Program-made: the position numbers and the translations under genes
Assembly (NCBI GenBank): GCA_030068145.1
Contig: JAPJBO010000359.1
Span: 124,001-188,000 of the forward strand
Reading direction: 5' to 3'
Source: Diplonema papillatum
Taxonomy: Eukaryota > Euglenozoa > Diplonemea > Diplonemida > Diplonemidae
Length of the DNA stretch: 64,000 nt
Shown here: one piece after another, positions 19,384-30,000 of the stretch
Position numbering within the stretch: the first letter of the stretch is position 1
How the letters are laid out: the number at the start of each line of letters is the position of its first letter
The notes under the pieces: generated by a model
The model's database searches: none
What the model saw: the letters and a program-made list of their open reading frames with translations, nothing else
What the model was told of the DNA's origin: nothing

Positions 19384-22300
19384 AGGCTGGTTTGGGGACG
19401 CATGCAGGGCCAGACTCGGATAAAGACGGCTTTGCGGACGGAGTACGGGGGAGTAGCGTTCTCCGCGGCGACCGAACTGCCCGCGCGCGCGGTTCCGCCG
19501 GGGGAACTGACGAAGCGACATTGGGAGAAGGGTAGATTTGCGCACGCACAGGTGGCGTACGGGGACGGGAGGAGGAGCCTCTCCATGATGTCGATCTACG
19601 GGGTCGTGTCAGATGAGGACGCAACGGAGGAGATCCTGGCGGATACCCTCAGCTACGCGGCCACCCTAGGGGACGTGCCAATTCTCATCGCGGGGGACTT
19701 CAACGTCGAGCCCGAGGAAAGCCCGATTTTGAACGCAGCCGTCCAATCCGGGAAGTGGGTCGATGTCGGCAGTACGTGGGCCAAGCAGTACGCCCAACAA
19801 CCTGCGGCCACGTGCATGGCGTCGAAGAAAGGAAGGCGTATAGACGCGATATTCGCGAACTCGGTGGCGGCAGTGGCGATATCGGGGGTGAACGTACTGA
19901 CAGCCGAGTCGATACCGACTCACAGGCCAGTCGTGGTGAGGCTGGATCTCGAGCGGTTGGAGCAGCGCTACCCGCAACTGAAGCTACCGAGGGCCTTCCC
20001 TGTCGCAGATTGGAGCGCGATGGACCCCGAGGAGGAATTCGGCATGGCGGAGAAATGGGCCAAGGAAGCTGCACACCGGTATCGAGCCGCGCAGGGGGTC
20101 GACGCGAAATGGAAGACGGTGTGCGATGCTGCAGAACAGTACCTGCTGGAGAGGAGTGGAGGGCTACTGGAGAAGCCGCGCCAATACGTCGGGAGAGGGC
20201 AGCAGGCGGGAGAGTGCGTGCGCAGCCCTGCGGCGAGGCAAGTTGACGGAGAGGCGGATGCGGATGACCGGGACACGAGGGCGAGACTCGGCTCCTGCAG
20301 AAGACTCGAGGAGCTGGTGCGGCTGGGAGAGAAGCGGGACACCTGCGGCCAGCCGAGCACGGAGGAGATGAGAGTGTGGAGAAAAGCCCGCAGGGCGGGC
20401 GTCAAGCACGTTGATTCGCGCCTGTGGGAGGAGGCGAACCCGCCTGCACTGCCTGAGCTGCAGGCGCTCTGCGGCATGTTGAAGAAGGAGCACGAAAGGA
20501 CGCGGGCGGCGAGGAGAACAAAAAGGCTGGAAACGTGGAGGGGGGAGATGCGTCGGGCGATCGACGACAACCCCAAGCGTGTCTACGACTGGTGCAAGCA
20601 GCCGGAGAGGCACAGCACCCTGTTCGTCGAGAGGGGAGATGGGTCGGTGACCGCCGATCTCCATGAGATGGATGAGATCCTGCGAGGCGAGAAGGCGTGG
20701 GGAGGCGTGTTCCAGATGTACAAGGAGGTACGGGAGCCGAAGTGGGAGGACTTCGTGCGAAGGTATGGCAAGTACGTGAAGAGGGGAGCTTGCGAGGACC
20801 GCCCGTTGACCGGAGAAGACCTGAGCGCGACGCTGAAGAAGATGAAGGCGCGGAAAGCCGGGGGGATGGACGGCTGGCGAGTGTGCGAGTTGAAGACGCT
20901 GCCGGTGCCTCTCCTCGACGTGATTGCGCTGGCGCTGAACGACGTGGAGGGGGCCGGCAGCTGGCCCGAGGTGGTGGCGCAGGCGCTGGTGGTGTTGATC
21001 CCGAAGGGGGAGGGTCCGCAGCCTCTCGAGCAACGCCCGATCACGATAACGAGCGTTATGTACCGCCTCTGGGCGGCGACGCGCCTCCGTTTCGTGAGGG
21101 AATGGCAAGAATCGTGGGCGCACCCCGATCAACGCGGTTTCAGGAAGAAGGGAAGGACGCAGGAGGTGTACTGGCTCTTGGCGGCGAAGATGGAAGCGGC
21201 TCTGCTGAACGACGAGGATCTTTTCGCCGTGGCGTTCGACTACAGCAAATGTTTTGACCGCATACCGCAGGAGGTCATGTTGAAGCTTGTGGAAGACATG
21301 GGACTGCCGCCATCAGTGTTGAATGCAGTGCGGGGCATGTACCGCCAGCTGAGGCGACGGTTCAAGCTTCCGGCGGGGCTGGGGAAGGAGTTCAAGGCGA
21401 CGAACGGGATTCTGCAGGGCTGTCCGCTGAGCGTAATCTTCCTGAACGCGCTCGTGTCGGTCTGGATGTATCTCGTTGAAGAGGAGGTCCCGGGGGCCGA
21501 ACCGCAAGCATTTGCGGATGACACCGAGGTCGTGACGAGGACGAAGCCGGATTTGACGCGGGCAGTGGCTCTGACGGAGGAGTTTTGCGGCGACACGGGT
21601 CAGCGACCCAACGCCCGCAAGAGCAAATGGACGGTAGTGAGGGCTAAGCGTCCGCCGGACGAGGAGGAGGGCGGTAGGAAGAGAAAGCGGGAGAGCGAAG
21701 CCGAGGCCAACCCTCGGATAGCCGGCCAGGAGGTCGAGAAGGTGGCGTGGTTGAAGTGCTTGGGGGCAGGTTTGGGTACCGACGGAGGCGCCCAGAAGGT
21801 CTTGTCGAGCAGGTTGGACGAGGCGTCCAAAATCGCGAAGAGGGCGGGCAAGTTACCCCTGCCGCAGGAGAAGAAGGAGAGGATCTACGCTTCGGTCGTG
21901 ATCCCGAAGGCAATTTACGGGGTAGAGGTACAGGAGCCGGAGAAGAAGTGGCTCGCACAGTTGACAGCTGCAATTGAAAGGGGACTTGCAGGTAGGGATA
22001 GGCGGGGACGTTGCGCCGCGATTAGCCTCTCGCTCGTGAGGAAGGGTCACTTGGTGGATCCACCGGTGGCCGTGCACTACCGACGAGTCATGACGTGGAT
22101 GGCGCTGATGAAGGACTCGGAGAGGTGTAGGGCGCACATGCAAGCGGCGGCCCGCGTCTTTCCCTGCCCGAGCACCTCGGGGCCGGTACACTTGCTTGAC
22201 GGGACGTTAGAGGCCATGAAGTGGCAAAGGACGGGACCGTGGTCGATCCGAATTCCCGACGACCATACAGACGAGACGGAGACGGGCGACGGGCGAGGGA

Positions 22301-24181
22301 AGGAAGTCGATCTGAGGACACTGGACGACCTCAAGGAGCTGGGGCACCTGGCGCGCGAAGCCCTGAGGCTCTGGCGGTGGCGGAACATCGACAGGAAGAA
22401 CCTGGAAGGGATTGGTGAGGGCGTGGACCGCAACGCAACGCTGCGACTGCTGGAAGTAGGGCGCGGGAAAGGGGAGGCTAGGGAAGAGCGCGGAGCGACT
22501 GCCGTCAACCTTAGCGCGTATGAACGAGGTGTGCTCAGGCACATCATGGCGGATGCAGTGCTGCCGCAGACGCGGTTGCACCAACGGAAGATGCAACCGA
22601 GCGCAACGTGCAAGTACTGCGGAAAGGAAGACGAGGACCACCTACACATGTGGTGGCGATGTGGAGAGTGGGACGCCATACGAACGACGTATGCGGTAAC
22701 CGCGCTAGAATGGCAGAAATGGCCGAAGTGTATGTCCGTTTGCGGGATCAAACCGAAGAAAGAGAGAGGAGGTGAAGGAGCAGGGGCATGGGTCTGCAGG
22801 GGCTTGACGCGCCAACTTGTCAACAGTGTGCAGGGCATGATGGTCCAGATCACCCTGGAGAGGCAGAGGAGGGACAAGAAGCCGGTGCAGCGGGAAAGCG
22901 ACGGACGTGGGCTTGCATATCCTTGGGAGTGGGCGCCGCAGGAGACGGAAGTGATCCAGAATTCACTGGCGGACTACATGCCCAGAAACTGGAAGCATGG
23001 AAGGGCGCTATACTTAGCGCTGGCGCAATGGCTGGCGACACTGCGTTGGGCCAAGAGCGAGGAAGAGATGGCGGTGACGTTCATAGAACTCGCCGTGGAC
23101 TTTGAAGTCGAATCCGGAATGGACCTGCCGCGACGCGGACAGAAGGCGGTTGGGCCGGAAGACGCAGAGGACGGAGAGGAGGACGCAGGCCAGAAAAGGG
23201 AAGCGCATGGAGGAGCTGCGCTCGCGGGAAAAATGAGGACGCTGTTGGGGATGCTCAAGACGCTCCAAGGAACCCACGATGGGGAGCTTTTGCCGGCAAG
23301 AAAGAAATCAATAGGTTGGCTGCGGCGGCTCGGCGCGTCAGGACGGTGGACGGAGGGTCTGGAGAGGCGCTGTATCCTGGGCAGAGATACCCTGCAAGCG
23401 CTACGAGGGCTCGAGGTGTCGGCAGGAGAGTACACGAAGGCAGAACACGGAAAGGTACAAACAGAGCGCAGGGAAGACGGGGAGAGACTAGGAAAATTCG
23501 ATTTCAAAAAGTGGTACCCATCGGACGAGGAAAGGGGGCGACGGGCCCAGAAGTGGTTCACCTTAGCGGAACAGGAGAATCAGGCGGGACGAGGAGGGAG
23601 GAGCTCGAAGAGGAACACCGCCCAGGGCAAGGAAGTGTCAAGAGGTGCGCCGGAGGCAGAGGGCGCGAACCAGGATACGAAGGCGGAACAGCGCGCACGA
23701 GGACGACCGGCTCTGAAGAGGCCCGCGCCGCAAGCGACGCGGGCGGCACGGAGTGCCAAGCAACGTAAGAAGGAAGACGAGGAGATCCAGACAGCACAGC
23801 AGGACGCCCGAGCTGAGGCGGCCGACGGACCACAGAGGCGAAAGGCAGAACAGGAAAGGCAGGCGCGGTCGGTACGAGAAGCGGCAATCGCGGATAAGGC
23901 AACGAGTACAGAGCAGCCGTCGCGCAGAAGAGCAGTAAAGCGACCCGCGTCGCAGGTGGCACAAAACGTAGGAGCCCGTGCGGCAGGGAGTGGAGACGAG
24001 GTGATGCAAGACGAAGGGGAAGCGCGAAGCCCCCAGCCCGGACGGACCAACAAGACGCAGGACCAGGCGACCAAAAGAAGGAGGGGGACGCGACCCAGAG
24101 ACCCGGGCTAAGTAGCTTGGAACTAGTGCGATGGACCTTTCTTCGGAGGGGCTCACGCACTCAAAGATCGACTTATACGCA
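19384..24181 (+). mobile_element. Non-LTR family 1, array copy 3 (4.8 kb, 5'-truncated)
   Basis: It is colinear with 28203-33000 at a constant offset of 8819. I noticed one clear base difference (A23461 versus G32280). It is truncated inside the endonuclease domain. GGAACTACGCA flanks both sides (19373-19383 and 24182-24192). Confidence 0.95.
19402..24111 (+). pseudogene. ORF2 of non-LTR family 1, N-terminally truncated
   Basis: The open frame of 1569 codons from the first ATG lacks the 2A motif, the N-terminal third of the APE endonuclease and its QE catalytic strand. It retains GDFN, the THRP motif, the whole RT (FDYSKCFDRIP, ILQGCPLSV, FADD near 21513), the CCHC knuckle and the charged C-terminus. 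Except for the lost endonuclease strand it is undamaged, which with near-identity to the longer copy means recent origin. It cannot initiate retrotransposition alone because the nuclease is incomplete. Confidence 0.9.
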
Positions 24182-24567
24182 GGAACTACGCAATACGGGG
24201 TAGGGGCTAAGGGCTGCATTTTAAAACTCCAACTGCAGCTGGTGAGTGTCTTTACGGTCCTGACGGGGCTTATCATGCAGGGTCAAAACCTTGTGTCTTT
24301 CTAAAACGCTCCCGCGGGACCGATGGAGCCCTAAAAACTTTTTCGGAAAAAAAAGATTTTGCTCAACTTCCTCAAAAATTACTGCAGAGTTTGTTCGAAA
24401 CTTTTAAAATTCAAAAAACCCATTTTTTTTTCCGGAAATTTTTTTTTTGGCCATTTCCAAAAAGACACAAGGTTTTGACCCTGCATGTTATACAACTTGC
24501 ACTGCGGCGAAAGAGTCCAATACACTTAAAACATGTAGCCCTCGCCGTTTCACAAACCCCGCACGGC
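24182..24567 (+). repeat. Satellite unit with MITE (second occurrence)
   Basis: It is nearly identical to 18384-18757, including the MITE at the same position, then continues CTCGCCGTTTCACAAACCCC into array copy 4. The shared MITE shows that this unit and the one at 18.4 kb were duplicated after the MITE inserted. Confidence 0.9.
24274..24487. mobile_element. 214-bp MITE, second copy, TTAT target duplication
   Basis: Same ends and same length as 18475-18688. TTAT lies at 24270-24273 and 24488-24491. It differs by a few bases (for example AAAACTTTTTCGG versus AAAAAATTTTTCGG). Confidence 0.95.
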
Positions 24568-24848
24568 AGCGAGTACAGAGCAGTCGACGCGCAGACGAGC
24601 AGCAAAGCGGCCCGCGTCGCAGGTGGCGCATACCGAGGAAGCCCGTGAGGCAGGGAGTGGAGACGAGGTGATGCGAGACGAAGGGGAAGCGCGAAGCGAC
24701 CAGCCCGGACGGACCAACAAGACGCAAGACCAAGCGACCAAGAGAAGGAGGGGGACGCGACCCAGAGACCCGGGCTACGTAGCTTGGAACTAGTGTGATG
24801 GACCTTTCTTCGGAGGGGCTCACGCACTCAACGATCGACTTATACGCA
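24568..24848 (+). mobile_element. Non-LTR family 1, array copy 4 (3' end only)
   Basis: Same 5' truncation point as copies 2 and 5, and it ends CTTATACGCA at 24848. The ORF2 stop is changed: CGGGCTACGTAG replaces CGGGCTAAGTAG. Confidence 0.9.
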
Positions 24849-25017
24849 GGAACTACGCAATACGGGGTAGGGGCTAAGGGCTGCATTTTAAAACTCCAAC
24901 TGCAGCTGGTGAGTGTCTTTACGGTCCTGACGGGGCTTATACAACTTGCACTGCGGCGAAAGAGTCCAATACACTTAAAACATGTAGCCCTCGCCGTTTC
25001 ACAAACCCCGCACGGCA
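24849..25017 (+). repeat. Satellite unit with empty MITE site
   Basis: The variant satellite unit has intact GGGGCTTATACAACTTGC at 24932-24949, where the units at 18.4 and 24.2 kb carry the 214-bp MITE. Confidence 0.9.
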
Positions 25018-25296
25018 GCGAGTACAGAGCAGTCGACGCGCAGACGAGAAGCAAAGCGGCCCGCGTCGCAGGTGGCGCATACCGAGGAAGCCCGTGAGGC
25101 AGGGAGTGAAGACGAGGTGATGCAAGACAAAGGGGAAGCGCGAAGCGACCAGCCCGGACGGACCAACAAGACGCAAGACCAAGCGACCAAGAGAAGGAGG
25201 GGGACGCGACCCAGAGACCCGTGCTAAGTAGCCTGGAACTAGTGTGATGGACCTTTCTTCGGAGGGGCTCACGCACTCAAAGATCGACTTATACGC
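25018..25296 (+). mobile_element. Non-LTR family 1, array copy 5 (3' end only)
   Basis: Same truncation as copies 2 and 4; it ends TTATACGCA at 25296 and is followed by CGAACTAC, the target duplication of copy 6. Confidence 0.9.
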
Positions 25297-25308
25297 ACGA
25301 ACTACTGC

Positions 25309-26901
25309 ATGCGCGGAGCGGAGTGGAAGGTAGAGACGGGGGAGGCCGAACACTACAACCGGAACGCGGCCGGAGTAGTGGTGTGGCGTGGCGAAGCGCT
25401 GGGCGCTACCGCCTTCGCACGGAAGAACGCACGGGCGGCAGTGGTGACCACATTCCCGGTTCCCGTGCAGCACTCCGAGGAGCGGAGCATCACCTGGAGG
25501 GGCGAGGGGACGGCGAGGACGCTGTCAGTTTGGGTGTCGTCGCAGGCACCTCTAGAGGCGTTCTACGACGCAAAGGAGCCGAAGAGGAGCTGCCGGGGAG
25601 AGAGCGCCCAGGTCGTGGTGCAAACGAAGTTGGGGGAGGGGGAGACACGAGAAGGGGTCTACCTCAGGATGTCGAAGCATTGCAAGCGGGTGCTAACCAG
25701 GTTCAGGCTGGTTGGTTCGACAGCTGAGGGCATCTGCTTCGTCTCGCCGGCGGAGGCGGATAAGGTGTTGAAGAGCTCGGGGGAGAGTGGGATCTTCGTG
25801 AGGGCCTTGCACGAGGACAAGGAGAGGAGCCGCCTGGGAATGGTTTGGGTGGATTCTGAGGAGGAGGCGTCGAAGATGGCGGGTGTGTTGAAGAGCGGAG
25901 GTATTGCGACGATGGGCCTCGGAAAGGGAGCGGACGGGAAGGTGGCAGTGCGTGTGGAGAGGGGGAAGATGGACGAGGCTTGCAGAGCGCTGGGCAGGAC
26001 GAGGAAGTTTACGGTCGAGGGGCCCCCTCTGGATATGACGGCGGATGAGGTCGTGAGGTCATTGGGGGAGCAGGGTTGGCAGGCAGAGGCAAGGGAGGCG
26101 AGAGAAAGCAGGAGAGGAAGAGCAGTGTGGCTGGTCGAGGCACTGACAGCGCCGCCGGCAATGGACCTCGAAGTGCAGGGGGAGCTTTGGCTCGTGAGTC
26201 AGTCGATGTCGGCCGGGGTGGCGCGGGGGTCGGTCTGGGACGGGTCTCGGTCTTTCATGAAAAAATGGGAGACGGGGCGGAAGGAGGTCCAACCCGCTAC
26301 GGGGCAGGGCAGGGTGTTTCGGAGAGAGGAGTTTCCGGTGTTGGGGAGTGCGGCGCAGCCGGGGAGCAAGGCGCGGGAAGGTGCAAAAAACGACGGCGCA
26401 AAAAACGACAGAGGAGGGGGCTGGGGAAACATCCCTCCGGGAGCGGCCGGGGGTGCAGGGAGTTCGACGGTGGCGATGGAAGAAATGCTCAAGGGACTCT
26501 TCGAGGGGCTCGCAACAAAGCTGACGGCGTGCTTAACCGGCAGAGGAGAGAGAGACACAGGGATGGGCGAAGTGGACACGACGAATGGGGCGGAGGTGGA
26601 GAGGCAGAGGGAGCAAATGGAAGAGATGCGGAAGGAAATGCGGCTCCTGAAGGAGGAAAACGAGGGGCTCAAAGCCAGCCTGGAGGAAATGAAGGAGATA
26701 AGGAGAGAGCTCAGCGAACAACGGAGGGAGAACGAGGAGATTCGGGAGACCGTACGAGAGTTCAGGGAACAGGTGAAGCCGGCGGCACACCAGAAAGGTG
26801 GCAAGGACGCGGAAATGGGCAGCCAAGCCTCCTCGGATGGGGAGGAAGGGACGAAGAGGAAGAAGCAGAAAGGTGGCAACGCCAAGGGGAAGCAGAAGTA
26901 G
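25309..26901 (+). CDS. ORF1 protein of non-LTR family 1
   Basis: 530 residues from an ATG. The central part (about residues 160-290) alternates strands and helices (GIFVRALHEDKERSRLGMVW, VAVRVERGKMDEACRALGRT) and resembles paired RRM-like folds, which are usual in RNA-binding ORF1 proteins. It shares the segment SLGEQGWQAEAREARESRRG with the family 2 ORF1 (ALRDVGWNGAQRKSFTKEGR). Residues about 425-500 are a Glu/Arg-rich coiled coil and the tail is Lys-rich. There is no CCHC finger. The protein is expected to bind element RNA in the RNP. The last third overlaps the open -1 frame leading into ORF2. Confidence 0.85.
   Translation: MRGAEWKVETGEAEHYNRNAAGVVVWRGEALGATAFARKNARAAVVTTFPVPVQHSEERSITWRGEGTARTLSVWVSSQAPLEAFYDAKEPKRSCRGESAQVVVQTKLGEGETREGVYLRMSKHCKRVLTRFRLVGSTAEGICFVSPAEADKVLKSSGESGIFVRALHEDKERSRLGMVWVDSEEEASKMAGVLKSGGIATMGLGKGADGKVAVRVERGKMDEACRALGRTRKFTVEGPPLDMTADEVVRSLGEQGWQAEAREARESRRGRAVWLVEALTAPPAMDLEVQGELWLVSQSMSAGVARGSVWDGSRSFMKKWETGRKEVQPATGQGRVFRREEFPVLGSAAQPGSKAREGAKNDGAKNDRGGGWGNIPPGAAGGAGSSTVAMEEMLKGLFEGLATKLTACLTGRGERDTGMGEVDTTNGAEVERQREQMEEMRKEMRLLKEENEGLKASLEEMKEIRRELSEQRRENEEIRETVREFREQVKPAAHQKGGKDAEMGSQASSDGEEGTKRKKQKGGNAKGKQK
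26385..26406 (+). promoter_or_regulatory. Two in-frame A_AAA_AAC slippery heptamers (candidate -1 frameshift site)
   Basis: ORF1 codons GCA AAA AAC occur twice, placing the heptamer A AAA AAC in the correct phase at 26385-26391 and 26400-26406. This is a standard -1 ribosomal frameshift sequence. ORF2 lies in the -1 frame, which is open from 26076 to 32930. A GC-rich stretch follows (26410-26465) and could form a stimulatory structure. Whether it is used is unknown; re-initiation at the ATG at 27033 is the alternative. Confidence 0.5.
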
Positions 26902-27032
26902 ACGCACCGGAGCCCGTGGTCGTGCTAGCTCATAACGGCACAGTCGGGGGCGCAGCAGGTTCGCACCGCCCCCCTGCTGACGGTCATCGTACGAACGGGG
27001 ACGAGGGCTACTTTGGTGACGAATTCGATGGG

Positions 27033-30000
27033 ATGCGGCACTTGTTCTTCCGCGGCCTCCCGGCTGCTGGCAACCGCGTCGACGGCCAACGCGACAGGCG
27101 CGACGAGACCGTCACACCCGGCGGTAGGGGCCCCTCGGACGTGCTCTGTTTTGAAAGCGGGTTTATAAGGGTGCGGCACTCATTCTACGGCGGCCTGCGC
27201 CGCCCCACTGCTGGCGGCGTGTTTTACTGTGGAAGCCGAATTGAAGCGGTGCAGCACGCATTCTACGGCGGCCTGCACCGCCCTGCTGGCGACGACTTTT
27301 ATTCGGGAAGCTGGTCAGCAGGGGGGCGACACTCGTTTTACGGCGGCCTGCATCGCCCCCCTGTTGGCAACGGGTTCTACTTGGGAAGCCGGTTTAAGGG
27401 GGTGCGGCACGCATTCTGCGGCGGCCTGCACCGCCCTGTTGGTGGCGTGTTCTACTCGAGAAGCAGGTCGGCAGGGGGGCGGCACTCATGCTACGGCGGC
27501 CTGCACCGCCCCACCGCTGGCGACGTGTTTTACTGTGGAAGTCGGATTAAAACGGTGCAACACGCGTTCTACGGCGGCCTGCACCGCCCGGTTGGCGACG
27601 TGTTTTACTTGGGAAGCAGGACAGCAGGGGGGCGACACTCGTTTTACGGCGGCCTGCATCGCCCCCCTGTTGGCGACGTGTTCTACTTGGGAAGCCGGTT
27701 TGAAGGGGTGCGGCACGCATTCTGTGGCGGCCTGCAACGCCCTGTGGGCGGCGCGTTTTACTTGGGAAGCAGGTCAGCAGGGGGGCGACGCTCATGCTAC
27801 GGCGGCCCGCATCGCCCCCCTGTGGACGACGTGTCCCACTTTGGAAGCAGGTTTGAGGGGAAGCGGCACCCATTCTTCGGCGGCCTCCCTGTCGACGGCA
27901 GCCACGTCAGACACGGCACGACTCTCGCAGCCGACAACGATGACCCCAATCCCGAAGAGGGGTTACACAAGGACGTCGGAAGGGGATCTCTGCTGACGTG
28001 CGGGGATGTGCACGAGAATCCGGGACCGGCGGTGACAGGGCTGATCGCCGCCTCCGCCAATGTCACGTCCTTGCTCGCGCACCCAGAAGTCCACACAATG
28101 GAAGCCTGGGGAAGGAAGGTGGATTTGCTGGCTTTGCAAGAGGTGAGGGTGTGCGAGAGGGACAGGGCCCAGGCGGAGGGGGAAGCCCGAAGTAGAGGGA
28201 AGAGGCTGGTTTGGGGACGCATGCAGGGCCAGACTCGGATAAAGACGGCTTTGCGGACGGAGTACGGGGGAGTAGCGTTCTCCGCGGCGACCGAACTGCC
28301 CGCGCGCGCGGTTCCGCCGGGGGAACTGACGAAGCGACATTGGGAGAAGGGTAGATTTGCGCACGCACAGGTGGCGTACGGGGACGGGAGGAGGAGCCTC
28401 TCCATGATGTCGATCTACGGGGTCGTGTCAGATGAGGACGCAACGGAGGAGATCCTGGCGGATACCCTCAGCTACGCGGCCACCCTAGGGGACGTGCCAA
28501 TTCTCATCGCGGGGGACTTCAACGTCGAGCCCGAGGAAAGCCCGATTTTGAACGCAGCCGTCCAATCCGGGAAGTGGGTCGATGTCGGCAGTACGTGGGC
28601 CAAGCAGTACGCCCAACAACCTGCGGCCACGTGCATGGCGTCGAAGAAAGGAAGGCGTATAGACGCGATATTCGCGAACTCGGTGGCGGCAGTGGCGATA
28701 TCGGGGGTGAACGTACTGACAGCCGAGTCGATACCGACTCACAGGCCAGTCGTGGTGAGGCTGGATCTCGAGCGGTTGGAGCAGCGCTACCCGCAACTGA
28801 AGCTACCGAGGGCCTTCCCTGTCGCAGATTGGAGCGCGATGGACCCCGAGGAGGAATTCGGCATGGCGGAGAAATGGGCCAAGGAAGCTGCACACCGGTA
28901 TCGAGCCGCGCAGGGGGTCGACGCGAAATGGAAGACGGTGTGCGATGCTGCAGAACAGTACCTGCTGGAGAGGAGTGGAGGGCTACTGGAGAAGCCGCGC
29001 CAATACGTCGGGAGAGGGCAGCAGGCGGGAGAGTGCGTGCGCAGCCCTGCGGCGAGGCAAGTTGACGGAGAGGCGGATGCGGATGACCGGGACACGAGGG
29101 CGAGACTCGGCTCCTGCAGAAGACTCGAGGAGCTGGTGCGGCTGGGAGAGAAGCGGGACACCTGCGGCCAGCCGAGCACGGAGGAGATGAGAGTGTGGAG
29201 AAAAGCCCGCAGGGCGGGCGTCAAGCACGTTGATTCGCGCCTGTGGGAGGAGGCGAACCCGCCTGCACTGCCTGAGCTGCAGGCGCTCTGCGGCATGTTG
29301 AAGAAGGAGCACGAAAGGACGCGGGCGGCGAGGAGAACAAAAAGGCTGGAAACGTGGAGGGGGGAGATGCGTCGGGCGATCGACGACAACCCCAAGCGTG
29401 TCTACGACTGGTGCAAGCAGCCGGAGAGGCACAGCACCCTGTTCGTCGAGAGGGGAGATGGGTCGGTGACCGCCGATCTCCATGAGATGGATGAGATCCT
29501 GCGAGGCGAGAAGGCGTGGGGAGGCGTGTTCCAGATGTACAAGGAGGTACGGGAGCCGAAGTGGGAGGACTTCGTGCGAAGGTATGGCAAGTACGTGAAG
29601 AGGGGAGCTTGCGAGGACCGCCCGTTGACCGGAGAAGACCTGAGCGCGACGCTGAAGAAGATGAAGGCGCGGAAAGCCGGGGGGATGGACGGCTGGCGAG
29701 TGTGCGAGTTGAAGACGCTGCCGGTGCCTCTCCTCGACGTGATTGCGCTGGCGCTGAACGACGTGGAGGGGGCCGGCAGCTGGCCCGAGGTGGTGGCGCA
29801 GGCGCTGGTGGTGTTGATCCCGAAGGGGGAGGGTCCGCAGCCTCTCGAGCAACGCCCGATCACGATAACGAGCGTTATGTACCGCCTCTGGGCGGCGACG
29901 CGCCTCCGTTTCGTGAGGGAATGGCAAGAATCGTGGGCGCACCCCGATCAACGCGGTTTCAGGAAGAAGGGAAGGACGCAGGAGGTGTACTGGCTCTTGG

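Noticed and set aside
20164..24160. Long minus-strand frames (200-320 codons) in the retrotransposon array
   Set aside because: Antisense mirrors of ORF2; they recur identically at both copies and lack recognisable motifs.
26407..27032. ORF2-frame sequence between the slippery sites and the first ORF2 ATG as a definite protein domain
   Set aside because: It overlaps ORF1 in an AG-rich region where stops are rare in any frame; lack of stops alone does not prove translation, so only the frameshift hypothesis is recorded.
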